64,000 bases of DNA, from contig NZ_AP023355.1 of assembly GCF_016865425.1 (NCBI RefSeq), positions 3,966,198 to 4,030,197 on the forward strand. Reading direction: 5' to 3'. Shown here one piece after another: positions 18,128 through 26,788 of this stretch. A model generated the notes under the pieces. The model was not told the DNA's origin and made no database searches. It was given only the letters and a program-made list of their open reading frames with translations. Both the position numbers and the translations under genes were made by a program. The first letter of the stretch is position 1, and each line of letters starts with the position of its first letter. Origin of the DNA: Actinocatenispora thailandica (GTDB lineage: Bacteria; Actinomycetota; Actinomycetes; Mycobacteriales; Micromonosporaceae).

Positions 18128-19786
18128 CTACATCCGTTCCGGCGCCGAGACACCGAGCAGGTGCAGGCCGTTGGCCAGCACCACCCGGGTCGCCTCGACC
18201 AGCCACAGCCGCGCGACGGTCAGGTCGGTCGGCTTCTCGTCGCCCTGCGGCAGGATCCGGCAGGCGTCGTAGAACCGGTGGTACGTGCCGGCCAGTGCGT
18301 GCAGGTAGCGGGCCACCCGGTGCGGTTCGCGCAGCTCGGCCGCGCCGGCCACCACCGCCGGGAACTCGCCGAGCGCCTTGAGCAGGTCGCCCTCCTGCGC
18401 GGTGGCCAGCAGGCTCGCGTCGAAGTCGGCCCCCCGGCCGATCCCCAGCTCGGCGGCGTTGCGGCCGAGCGAGGCGATCCGGGCGTGCGCGTACTGCACG
18501 TAGAAGACCGGGTTGTCCTGGCTGCGCTTGGCCCAGGCGTCGAGATCGAGGTCGATCGGCGAATCCACCGAGTACCAGGCGAGCGAGAACCGCGCCGCGT
18601 CCACGCCGACCGCGGACACCAGGTCGGACAGCAGCACCACGGTGCCGGCCCGCTTGGACATCCGGACCGGCGCGCCGTCCTTGACCAGGTTGACCAGCTG
18701 GCCGATCAGGATCTCCAGCGTCTGGTCCGGGTCGTCGCCGAAACAGGCCGCCATCGCCCGCATCCGGCCGATGTAGCCGTGATGGTCGGCGCCCAGCATG
18801 ATCACGACCTTGTCGAAGCCGCGCTGCCGCTTGTCCAGGTAGTAGGCGCAGTCGGCGGCGAAGTAGGTCCAGTCGCCGTCGGACTTGACCAGCGGCCGGT
18901 CCTTGTCGTCGCCGTGCTCGCTGGTGCGCAGCCAGATCGCGCCGTCCGACTCGTACACCGCGCCCTGCTCGCGCAGCCGGTCCAGCGCCGCGGTCAGCTC
19001 ACCCCGGTCGTGCAGGTCCTTCTCGTTGAAGTAGAGATCGAACTGCACCCCGAACTCGGCCAACGAGGTCTTGATCTCGTCGAACATCAGCGCGACGCCG
19101 TCGACCCGGAAGATCTCCAGCGCCTCGTCGGCCGACTTGTCCAGCACGCCCGGGTTGCGGGTGACCACGTCGGCGGCGATCTCCGCGATGTACTCCCCGT
19201 GGTAGCCGTCCTCGGGGATCTCGGCACCGGTGGCCGAGGCGTACAGCGAGCGGGCGAACCGGCCGATCTGCGAGCCGGCGTCGTTGAAGTAGTACTCGGT
19301 GCCGACCTGCGCACCGGTGGCCCGCAGCAGCCGGGACAGCGCGTCGCCGACCGCCGCCCAGCGCACCGCGCCGATGTGCACCGGCCCGGTCGGGTTGGCC
19401 GACACGAACTCCAGGTTGACCCGCTGGCCGGCCAGGGTGTCGGAGTGCCCGTACCGCTCACCGGCGTCAACCACGACCCGGGCCAGCTCACCGGCCGCGG
19501 CGGCGGACAACCGGATGTTCAGGAAGCCGGGGCCGGCGATGTCGACGGACGCGACCCCGACCGCGCCGGCGAGCCGCTCGGCGATCCAGCCGGCCAGCTC
19601 CCGCGGGTTCACCCCGGCCTTCTTCGCCACCTGCAGCGCCAGGTTGGACGCGTAGTCACCGTGCTCCGGATTGCGGGGTCGCTCCACGCTCGTCGTCGTG
19701 GGCAGCACGGCGGCATCCAGCCCGTGCCCGGCGAAGGCGTCTCGGGCGGCGGCAAGAACTGTCTCGGCAAGCTCGGCGGGAGTCAC
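18128..19786 (-). CDS. argS: Arginyl-tRNA synthetase
   Basis: Class I synthetase of 552 residues, normal length. The N-terminal Add-1 domain (1-110) is followed by the catalytic core with the HIGH-type motif HIGA (137-140, in [11 protein letters not shown]). The KMSKS equivalent is RMSKRAG (about 350), and the anticodon-binding domain ends the protein. GTG start. It heads the argS-lysA-hom-thrC operon, the same argS-lysA arrangement known from other actinobacteria. Confidence 0.97.
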   Translation of the reverse strand: MTPAELAETVLAAARDAFAGHGLDAAVLPTTTSVERPRNPEHGDYASNLALQVAKKAGVNPRELAGWIAERLAGAVGVASVDIAGPGFLNIRLSAAAAGELARVVVDAGERYGHSDTLAGQRVNLEFVSANPTGPVHIGAVRWAAVGDALSRLLRATGAQVGTEYYFNDAGSQIGRFARSLYASATGAEIPEDGYHGEYIAEIAADVVTRNPGVLDKSADEALEIFRVDGVALMFDEIKTSLAEFGVQFDLYFNEKDLHDRGELTAALDRLREQGAVYESDGAIWLRTSEHGDDKDRPLVKSDGDWTYFAADCAYYLDKRQRGFDKVVIMLGADHHGYIGRMRAMAACFGDDPDQTLEILIGQLVNLVKDGAPVRMSKRAGTVVLLSDLVSAVGVDAARFSLAWYSVDSPIDLDLDAWAKRSQDNPVFYVQYAHARIASLGRNAAELGIGRGADFDASLLATAQEGDLLKALGEFPAVVAGAAELREPHRVARYLHALAGTYHRFYDACRILPQGDEKPTDLTVARLWLVEATRVVLANGLHLLGVSAPERM

Positions 19787-19792
19787 CCGACC

Positions 19793-19798
19793 ATGCTA
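19793..19798 (-). promoter_or_regulatory. Probable leaderless -10 box of the argS operon
   Basis: On the minus strand TAGCAT ends six nt before the argS GTG, so transcription would begin at or next to the start codon. No Shine-Dalgarno sequence is present and no good -35 was found. The spacing is the evidence. Confidence 0.5.
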
Positions 19799-20030
19799 TC
19801 CAGCGCCGGGCGCGGCACCCGGCCCTGGCCCGGCGCACCGACCACCACGTGGTACGCGACATTCGGCCACGATGCGGGCGACCGCCCTGGTCACGCACAG
19901 GGGCGCGTGGTATCAACCGAGTCGGGTAGCTTTTGTGCTCCGGTGTCGTCCCGACGACGGGCCGCGACGCGGCGGCGCCGCGAGACGTCGAGGCGATGCC
20001 TCGGGCCGATGGCGGAAGGCGGGCGCGGGC

Positions 20031-20267
20031 ATGTCGATGATGATCAATCCGAGCGGCAAGAGCGGTCAGGTCATTGCCGCGGGCAAGCCGTTCACGCTCC
20101 GGCTGAAGAAGAAGCGCCCGGCCGAGCCCGACCCCGGTACCGAGCGGGACGGCGACGCCGAGCCGGCGGCCGGCGCGGACACCGACGCCGAGCCGGCGGC
20201 CGGGGCGGACACCGACGCCGAAACCGACGCCGACGAGCCGGACGGGGCCGAGCGCACCGACCGGTGA
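20031..20267 (+). CDS. Small protein with basic head and acidic tail, unknown function
   Basis: 78 residues from the ATG at 20031. The head (MSMMINPSGKSGQVIAAGK followed by a KKKRP stretch) is short and basic. From about residue 35 the protein is an Asp/Glu/Ala-rich tail with a repeated EPAAGADTDA unit. Codon use is strongly GC-biased at third positions, and GGAAGG lies about 11 nt upstream. No family is recognised. It may be a chaperone-like or nucleic-acid-binding small protein, or the ORF may be spurious. Confidence 0.45.
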   Translation: MSMMINPSGKSGQVIAAGKPFTLRLKKKRPAEPDPGTERDGDAEPAAGADTDAEPAAGADTDAETDADEPDGAERTDR

Positions 20268-20486
20268 CCCGGCGAAGCGCGCGCGCGAAACCCGAACGCC
20301 CAAACTCGCTGGCGTGGCGTACATGCACACTTACCACGCGTTTGCCTGAGCCCGATTACGCTGAGACACGATCGCGCCCCGAGGATCCGGGACGCCGTGT
20401 CGGCGCCGCCGTCCAGCCCTGACCACAGGCACGGCGGCGCCGGGCCGGACCGGCCCGAACCCGCAGCACGTAGGGCTGGAGCAGAC

Positions 20487-23400
20487 GTGACGAACGAGGC
20501 GACCACCAGCAGCTGGGACCGGCTGCGGCCCCGGATCCCCACCGTGTTCGCCACCTACCTGGGGCTGCTCGCGCTGTACGGGCTGGTTCGGGCCGCGATC
20601 CCGCCGCTGCGCGACTACCTGTACTGGCCGACGGCGCTGATCGAGACGCTCGGCCTGCCCGCCTCGGTCAACCTCGCCTGGGTGGCGTTCCTGGTCATCC
20701 TCGCCGGCGCGGTGGCCCGGCGGAAACGCGTCGCCGGGGTCATGCTCGGGATCCTGCTCGGCCTCGCCCTGCTCGTCGACCTGATCGGCGACGCCTACAT
20801 CGCGGTCAGCCTCGCCACCGACCACGACGTGCCCGGCGTGTACGCCGCCGACGTCGTGTTCACCGCGGTCGGCACCGTGTTCGTGGCGGTGGAGGTGGTC
20901 GTGCTGGTCCGCGCCCGGCACGAGTTCTACGCCCGGGTGCAGCGCGGCAGCTTCCGCAAGGCGATCGCCACCCTGGTGATCGGCCTGCTCGCCACCGCCG
21001 GTATCGGCTACCTGCTCGTCACCCTCGACCCGGGAACGCTCGCCGGCCGGCGCAAGCGGGCCTCCTGGGTCGGGCACCGGCTGCTGGACTCCAGCGATCC
21101 GCTGCACGGGCCGGCCGGCGCGCCGCACTGGATCGCGCTGGTGACCGGGTTGTGCGTGGCCGCCACACTGTTCGCCGCGCTGCTGGTGCTGCTCGCCTCG
21201 CAGCGCACCGCGGCGGTGCTGCCACCGGACGAGGAGGCCCGCATCCGGGTGCTGCTGGACCGGTACGGCGAACGCGACTCGCTGGGCTACTTCGCCACCC
21301 GGCGGGACAAATCGGCGATCTTCTCCGAGTCGGGCAAGGCGGCGATCACCTACCGGGTGGTCGGCGGGGTCATTCTCGCCTCCGGCGACCCCATCGGCGA
21401 CCCGGAGGCGTGGGCGCCGGCGATCGCCGCGTGGCACGCCTTCGCCCGCCGGTACGCGTGGACGCCCGCGGTGATGGGGGCGAGCGAGCAGGGTGCCACC
21501 GCGTACTCCCGGGCCGGGTTGCGGGCGCTGCAACTGGGTGACGAGGCGGTGCTGCACGTCGCCGACTTCACCCTGGAGGGCCGGGACATGCGCGGCGTGC
21601 GGCAGGCGGTACGTCGGGTGCAGCGGGCCGGCTACACCACCCGGATCCGACGGCACACCGACGTACCGGCCGAGGAGATGGCCGAGATCGTCGCGCGTGC
21701 CGAGGCGTGGCGCGACACCGGGTCCGAGCGCGGCTTCTCGATGGCGCTCAGCCGGCTCGGCGACCCGGCCGACGGCCGCTGCGTGCTCGTCGAGGCGGTG
21801 GCGCCGGACGGCACCCCGGCGGCCCTGCTGTCGTTCGTGCCGTGGGGCCGCCACGGGTTGTCGCTGGACCTGATGCGCCGCGATCCGACCGCCGACAACG
21901 GGCTGATGGAACTCATGGTCGCCGCGGTGATGGGCGCCGCCGGCGGGCTGTCGGTGTCGCGCGTCTCGCTCAACTTCGCGGTGTTTCGCGCCGCGTTCGA
22001 GGAGGGCGCCCGGATCGGCGCCGGGCCGATCCTGCGGCTGTGGCGCAAGCTGCTGCTGTTCTTCTCCCGGTGGTGGCAGATCGAGTCGCTGTACCGGGCG
22101 AACGTGAAGTACCGGCCGACCTGGCTGCCGCGCTACCTGTGCTTCGCCGAGACGCGGGACGTGGCGCGGGTCGGGCTCGCCTCGGCGATGGCCGAGGGGT
22201 TCGTCACCGTGCCCCGGCTCTCCGCGCTGCTCAACCGCGGCCGGGACCGGGCGATCAGCGCACCGGTGCCGCAGCCACCGGCCACCGGCCCGGCCGCCGG
22301 TACGCCGGAGGAGCCGGCCGAGCCGATCACGCCGACCCGGCCGCCGGTGCCGGAGCAGGTCGCGGTCCGGCTGGCCACGATGGAGAAGATGCGGGCCGCC
22401 GGGACCGACCCGTACCCGGTGGTCGCGCCGGTCACCGACGGCTGCGGCGAGCTGGCTTGCCGGTACGCCGAACTGCCGGCCGACCACGCCACCGGGGTGG
22501 CGGTTCGGGTGGCCGGCCGGGTGCTGTTCGACCGCGACCACGGCGGGGTACGTTTCGCGCTGCTCCGCGACGCCACCGGCGACCTGCAGGCGATGCTGAC
22601 CGCCGGGCACACCGGCACCGGCGTGATGCGGCGGTGGGACGACGAGGTCGACCTGGGTGACCAGATCGCGGTCGACGGGGAGATCGTCACCAGCCGCCGG
22701 GGCGAGCCGTCGGTGCTGGTCCGCTCGTTCACCATCACCGCGAAGTGCCTGCACCCGCTGCCCAACAAGCACCTCGGGCTGACCGACCCGGAGGCGCGGG
22801 TACGGCAGCGGCATCTCGACCTCGCGCTGCGGCCGGCGGCCCGGCGGATGCTCGCGGTGCGCGCGGCGGCGATCGGCTCGCTGCGCGCCACCCTGACCGG
22901 CCGCGGCTTCCTGGAGGTCGAGACGCCGATCCTGCAGCGGGTGCACGGCGGCGCGAACGCTCGGCCGTTCCGCACCCGCTCCAACGCCTACGATCTCGAC
23001 CTGTACCTGCGGATCGCGCCGGAGCTGTTCCTCAAGCGGCTGTGCGTGGGCGGCGTCGGCGCGGTGTTCGAGCTGGGGCGCGACTTCCGCAACGAGGGGG
23101 TCGACGCCACCCACAACCCCGAGTTCACCATGCTGGAGGCCTACCAGCCCTACACCGACTACCAGGACGTCGCGGAGCTGGCGCAGACGCTGATCCAGTC
23201 GGCGGCGACCGCGGCGTTCGGCGCGCCGGTGCTGCGTCGTACCGCCCCGGACGGGTCGGTGTCCGACGTGGACATCGGCGGCCGGTGGCAGCGGCGCACC
23301 GTGCACGAGGCGGTGGCGGCGGCGGTCGGCGCCCCGGTGACGGTGGACACCCCGGTCGCGGAGCTGGCCGCGCACGCCGACCGGCTGCACGTGCCGTACC

Positions 23401-23834
23401 AACCGGACGAGAGCCACGGCGAGCTGCTGCTGGACCTGTACGACAAGCTGGTCGAGCGCCACACCGTCGAGCCGACGTTCTACCTGGACTTCCCGGCCGA
23501 CGTGTCGCCGCTGACCCGCGCGCACCGGCGCGACGAGCGGCTCGCCGAACGCTGGGACCTGGTCGCGTTCGGGGCCGAGATCGGCACCGGCTACACCGAA
23601 CTGACCGACCCGGTCGAGCAGCGGCGCCGGCTCACCGAGCAGTCGTTGCGCGCCGCCGGCGGCGACCCGGAGGCGATGGAACTCGACGAGGACTTCCTCA
23701 CCGCCCTGGAGTACGGCATGCCGCCCACCGGCGGCCTCGGCCTCGGCGTGGACCGGCTGGTCATGCTGCTGACCGGGCTGTCCATCAGGGACACGCTGGC
23801 GTTCCCGATGGTGCGCCCCGGGGGACGGTCCTGA
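20487..23834 (+). CDS. lysX: Bifunctional lysylphosphatidylglycerol synthase / lysyl-tRNA synthetase
   Basis: LysX couples a lysyl-tRNA synthetase to an MprF-type transferase that adds lysine to phosphatidylglycerol, lowering envelope charge and giving resistance to cationic peptides. 1115 residues from the GTG at 20487 (GGAG five nt upstream). Residues ~15-235 hold about six membrane helices, then the DUF2156/MprF transferase domain (~240-585), a linker, an OB-fold (~650-745) and the class II LysRS core. Motif 2 GRDFRNEG is at 864-871 and motif 3 GLGVDRL near 1085-1091. An in-frame GTG at 20397 is less likely. The stop overlaps the next ATG (TGATG). Confidence 0.96.
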   Translation: MTNEATTSSWDRLRPRIPTVFATYLGLLALYGLVRAAIPPLRDYLYWPTALIETLGLPASVNLAWVAFLVILAGAVARRKRVAGVMLGILLGLALLVDLIGDAYIAVSLATDHDVPGVYAADVVFTAVGTVFVAVEVVVLVRARHEFYARVQRGSFRKAIATLVIGLLATAGIGYLLVTLDPGTLAGRRKRASWVGHRLLDSSDPLHGPAGAPHWIALVTGLCVAATLFAALLVLLASQRTAAVLPPDEEARIRVLLDRYGERDSLGYFATRRDKSAIFSESGKAAITYRVVGGVILASGDPIGDPEAWAPAIAAWHAFARRYAWTPAVMGASEQGATAYSRAGLRALQLGDEAVLHVADFTLEGRDMRGVRQAVRRVQRAGYTTRIRRHTDVPAEEMAEIVARAEAWRDTGSERGFSMALSRLGDPADGRCVLVEAVAPDGTPAALLSFVPWGRHGLSLDLMRRDPTADNGLMELMVAAVMGAAGGLSVSRVSLNFAVFRAAFEEGARIGAGPILRLWRKLLLFFSRWWQIESLYRANVKYRPTWLPRYLCFAETRDVARVGLASAMAEGFVTVPRLSALLNRGRDRAISAPVPQPPATGPAAGTPEEPAEPITPTRPPVPEQVAVRLATMEKMRAAGTDPYPVVAPVTDGCGELACRYAELPADHATGVAVRVAGRVLFDRDHGGVRFALLRDATGDLQAMLTAGHTGTGVMRRWDDEVDLGDQIAVDGEIVTSRRGEPSVLVRSFTITAKCLHPLPNKHLGLTDPEARVRQRHLDLALRPAARRMLAVRAAAIGSLRATLTGRGFLEVETPILQRVHGGANARPFRTRSNAYDLDLYLRIAPELFLKRLCVGGVGAVFELGRDFRNEGVDATHNPEFTMLEAYQPYTDYQDVAELAQTLIQSAATAAFGAPVLRRTAPDGSVSDVDIGGRWQRRTVHEAVAAAVGAPVTVDTPVAELAAHADRLHVPYQPDESHGELLLDLYDKLVERHTVEPTFYLDFPADVSPLTRAHRRDERLAERWDLVAFGAEIGTGYTELTDPVEQRRRLTEQSLRAAGGDPEAMELDEDFLTALEYGMPPTGGLGLGVDRLVMLLTGLSIRDTLAFPMVRPGGRS

Positions 23835-24766
23835 TGCCGGCCGGACAGCCCGGCGTGCTGCGTTCCCGCTCCGGGCTGGTCCGGCTGGACGGCGAGCTGG
23901 TGCACCTGGTCGACGGCGGCAGCGGCCCGGCGGTGCTGTTCTGCTGCGGGCTCGGGCAGAGCTGGTTCGACTGGGACGCGGTGATCCCGCTGCTGCGCGG
24001 GCACCGGCTGGTCCGGCTCAACCGCCCGGGTCTCGGGCTTTCCCCGCGCTCCGCGAGGCCGTCCACGCTGGAGGTCGAGGCGGCCCGGATCGCCGCGGCC
24101 GCGGACCACGTCTCTCCCACCGCGCCGGTCACCGTGGTGGCGCACTCGGCCGCCGCACTGCACGCCGAGGCGTACGCGCGCACCGCACCGCACCGGGTCG
24201 CCGGGCTGGTGCTCGTGGACCCCAGCTACGAACCCGACGCCGTCGCGACCGAGCAGCCGCTGCGCGCGATCGAGACGGCGGCCCGGCGGGCGGACGCGCC
24301 GCTGTCCGGCCTGCTGGCCGCCGTCCCGGTCGGCCGCCTGGTCGGCCCCGCAGCAATGCGCCTGGGCTACCGGCTGAGCACCGCACGGCGGCTCGCCGGG
24401 CCGGACCGGCCGGGCTGGCCGCGCCGCCCGGACCCGGTACCGCAGGCGTTGGAGGCGGTGTACTCGTCGGGCGACACGCTGGCGGCGATCGTCGCCGAGC
24501 TCACCGGGTACCGGGGGCAGGCGGTGGCGCTGCGGGCGATGCGTGCCGCGCCGTTCCCGGCGGTACCGGCACGGGTGCTCGCCGCGACCTACCGGCGTAC
24601 CGCGGAGCGGGCGGCCGCCTGGTCCGCGGCCACTGCGGCGCTCGCCGCCGAGCTGTCCGCCGACCACGTGACGCTGCCGGACGCGGCGCACCTTGCCATG
24701 CTCGACCGCCCCGACGCGGTCGCCGCCGCCGTCCGCGCCGTCACCGACCCCGGATCCGGATACTGA
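23834..24766 (+). CDS. Alpha/beta hydrolase coupled to lysX
   Basis: 310 residues. Alpha/beta-hydrolase fold with nucleophile S105 in VVAHSAAALHAEAYA (the elbow is H-S-A-A, not the usual G-x-S-x-G) and catalytic His about 286 in LPDAAHLAM. The oxyanion region CCGLGQSWFDWD follows the first strand. The ATG overlaps the lysX stop, so the two are almost certainly co-translated. Because AhyD-type hydrolases are known to remove amino acids from aminoacyl-phosphatidylglycerol, this may be the deacylase opposing LysX (inference). It could equally be an unrelated esterase. Confidence 0.85.
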   Translation: MPAGQPGVLRSRSGLVRLDGELVHLVDGGSGPAVLFCCGLGQSWFDWDAVIPLLRGHRLVRLNRPGLGLSPRSARPSTLEVEAARIAAAADHVSPTAPVTVVAHSAAALHAEAYARTAPHRVAGLVLVDPSYEPDAVATEQPLRAIETAARRADAPLSGLLAAVPVGRLVGPAAMRLGYRLSTARRLAGPDRPGWPRRPDPVPQALEAVYSSGDTLAAIVAELTGYRGQAVALRAMRAAPFPAVPARVLAATYRRTAERAAAWSAATAALAAELSADHVTLPDAAHLAMLDRPDAVAAAVRAVTDPGSGY

Positions 24767-24796
24767 GCCGCCTCGTCGGGGATGGTCGGGGTCGGC

Positions 24797-25612
24797 TCAG
24801 GCCGGTTCGCCGAAGCGGGCCAGCAGCACCGCCGAGACCACCGCGAGGGCGAACCCGCCGGCCGCGACCGGCCAGTACCCGGGCCGGGTCGTGTCGCCGA
24901 GCAGCAGCACCCCGACCGCGGCCGGAACGACCGACTCGCCGAGTACCAGCGCCGCGGTCGCCGCCGCCACCGCACCGGTCTGCAACGCCGTGGTGAACGA
25001 CGCGAACGCGGTCACCCCGGCGACGATCGCCAGGTACGCCGCGGGGTCACGGACCAGGTGCGCCGGTGAGAGGTCGGGCAGGATCCGGGCCGCGATCGCG
25101 ACGATGCCGAAGCCGAGCCCGCCGGCCAGCCCCAACGCGCTGCACCGGGCCGGGTTGGGCAGCCGGTTCGCGCCCAGCGCAGCGAGGACGAGCACGCCGG
25201 TCGCGGCGACCAGCCCCCAGCGAAACGCGGCGCCGACCGTCGGCGCTCCCTCGGCGCCGGCGGAGAAGCCGATCGAGGCGAGTCCGACGCAGACCCCGGC
25301 GACCGCGATCCACTCGTTGCCGGACAGCCGCACCGACAGCAGCGGTACGGCCAGCACCGCGGTCACCGCGAGCGAACCGGCGATCGCGGCCTGCACCGCG
25401 AACAGCGGCAGCCCGCGCAGCGCGACGATCTCGGCCACGAACCCGGCGAGGTCGAAGACCAGCCCGAGCAGGTACGGCCACCGCAGCACGACGCGGAGCA
25501 GGCCGGCCAGGCCGGAGCCGGCGGGTTCGGTGCGCGCCGCGTACGCCTGGAGGGCGGAGGCGACGCCGAACGACACCGCGGCGCCGAAGGCCGCGAACAG
25601 GCTGCTGATCAC
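24797..25612 (-). CDS. DMT-like multi-pass membrane protein
   Basis: 271 residues with about nine or ten hydrophobic helices, arranged as in NIPA/EamA-like transporters of the DMT superfamily. GTG start overlapping the stop of the upstream EEP-family gene (GTGA), so the two are translationally coupled. Substrate unknown. The C-terminus GEPA leaves only a short cytosolic tail. Confidence 0.75.
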   Translation of the reverse strand: MISSLFAAFGAAVSFGVASALQAYAARTEPAGSGLAGLLRVVLRWPYLLGLVFDLAGFVAEIVALRGLPLFAVQAAIAGSLAVTAVLAVPLLSVRLSGNEWIAVAGVCVGLASIGFSAGAEGAPTVGAAFRWGLVAATGVLVLAALGANRLPNPARCSALGLAGGLGFGIVAIAARILPDLSPAHLVRDPAAYLAIVAGVTAFASFTTALQTGAVAAATAALVLGESVVPAAVGVLLLGDTTRPGYWPVAAGGFALAVVSAVLLARFGEPA

Positions 25613-26559
25613 CCGGTCAGGCTACGGGCCGGGCCCGACGCGGAGATGCTCGCGTCGACCACGAGCGCGGCGTGGTCGGAGTAGAACCCGCCGGGGCCGT
25701 GGCACGGCAGCCGCCGCCGCACGGTCTCGGCGGCGCGCACCCGGACCCGGCGCTCGTCGACGAACACGTAGTCGATCCGGTGCGGCAGCCGCTGGTCGCC
25801 CGCCGGCCGGTCGAAGGTACCGCCGGGATCGGCGGCCGGGTCGGGGTGCGCCAGCCGGTACGCGTCGGCGAAGCCGGCCTTCGCCAGCCGCGCCGTGACC
25901 TGCCACTGCGGTCGTACCTGGCGCCGGTAGTCCGGGTCGCCGGCGGCCAGGTCCAGGTGCGACTCGGTGTTGAAGCCGCCGGCGAGCAGCACCGGGGTGT
26001 CCTGCCCGGCCGGGCTGTCGGCCAGTGCGGCCGGCAGGTGTTCGGTGAGGATCTCCTCGATGTTCGCCAGCTGCGGCAGCTCCAGCAGGGCGAGCTGCTC
26101 GTCGTTGCGGGTGCGTTCGGCGCCGTCGACGATCTCGGCGACGGTGGCCTCCAGCGCGTCGGCGATCGCCACGTCGAAGCGCAACCAGGTGTCGAAGACG
26201 GCGACGTCGCCCCCGTCCGGCAGCTGCAGCCGCAGGCCACCGAAGTTGTAGCTGTCCACGGTGCGGCCGGCCGGTGCCGGCAGCCGGTCGAGCACCGGCA
26301 GCCGGGTGACGATGGCGAGATTGTCGTCGGTACCGTCGACGGCCAGCCGGTGGCCGCGGTAGTCCGGGTGCCCGGCGGCGTGCAGCCCGGCCACGATCCG
26401 GTCGGTGGCGCCCTCGGTCTCGACGCAGCACAGCACGTCCGGCGCGAGGTGGCCGATCAGGTCGGTCATCTGGTCGAGCACGTCACCGGCCGGGGTGCCG
26501 GTGCCGCCACGGCACAGGTTCCACGCCATCAACCGCAGTTCGGACATCGGGCCAGTCAT
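25609..26559 (-). CDS. Endonuclease/exonuclease/phosphatase-family hydrolase
   Basis: 316 residues of the EEP (DNase I-like) fold. Early strand motif LMAWNLCRGG with the metal-binding Asn, Glu in CCVETEG, the mid-region HRIDYVFVDE, and the terminal SDHAALVVD carrying catalytic Asp-His. No signal peptide, so cytoplasmic. The start at 26559 has GGAGG eight nt upstream. Substrates in this family range from DNA to phospholipids, so the specificity is open. Overlaps the membrane-protein gene downstream. Confidence 0.85.
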   Translation of the reverse strand: MTGPMSELRLMAWNLCRGGTGTPAGDVLDQMTDLIGHLAPDVLCCVETEGATDRIVAGLHAAGHPDYRGHRLAVDGTDDNLAIVTRLPVLDRLPAPAGRTVDSYNFGGLRLQLPDGGDVAVFDTWLRFDVAIADALEATVAEIVDGAERTRNDEQLALLELPQLANIEEILTEHLPAALADSPAGQDTPVLLAGGFNTESHLDLAAGDPDYRRQVRPQWQVTARLAKAGFADAYRLAHPDPAADPGGTFDRPAGDQRLPHRIDYVFVDERRVRVRAAETVRRRLPCHGPGGFYSDHAALVVDASISASGPARSLTG

Positions 26560-26734
26560 CCGTCACACCTCCGCCGCGGGCGCGGACCCGGTGTCCTCGC
26601 GACACGAGCTGCCCGCACCCGGGTGGGTGCCGGGTAGTGCCGCCGCCACGGCCTGTCAGGCTACCGCGACCGCGCGCGGCCCGGCGCCCGCTCTGCGGCC
26701 GAACGTACAGTTCGACCGTTATCCCCCAATTGCC

Positions 26735-26776
26735 GCGCGGCGGGGGCCGGCCATCGGTGGCCGGACCCCGCCGCGC
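26735..26776 (-). terminator. Terminator of the RND pump gene
   Basis: A 19-bp stem with one mismatch (26735-26753 with 26758-26776) and a 4-nt loop starts 12 bp after the stop codon of the RND gene. GC-rich without a U-tract. Confidence 0.75.
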
Positions 26777-26788
26777 TTCGACCTGGCG

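Noticed and set aside
20331-23525. Long minus-strand open frame opposite lysX (1064 codons)
   Set aside because: Antisense artefact; the plus-strand frame has all LysX and LysRS motifs.
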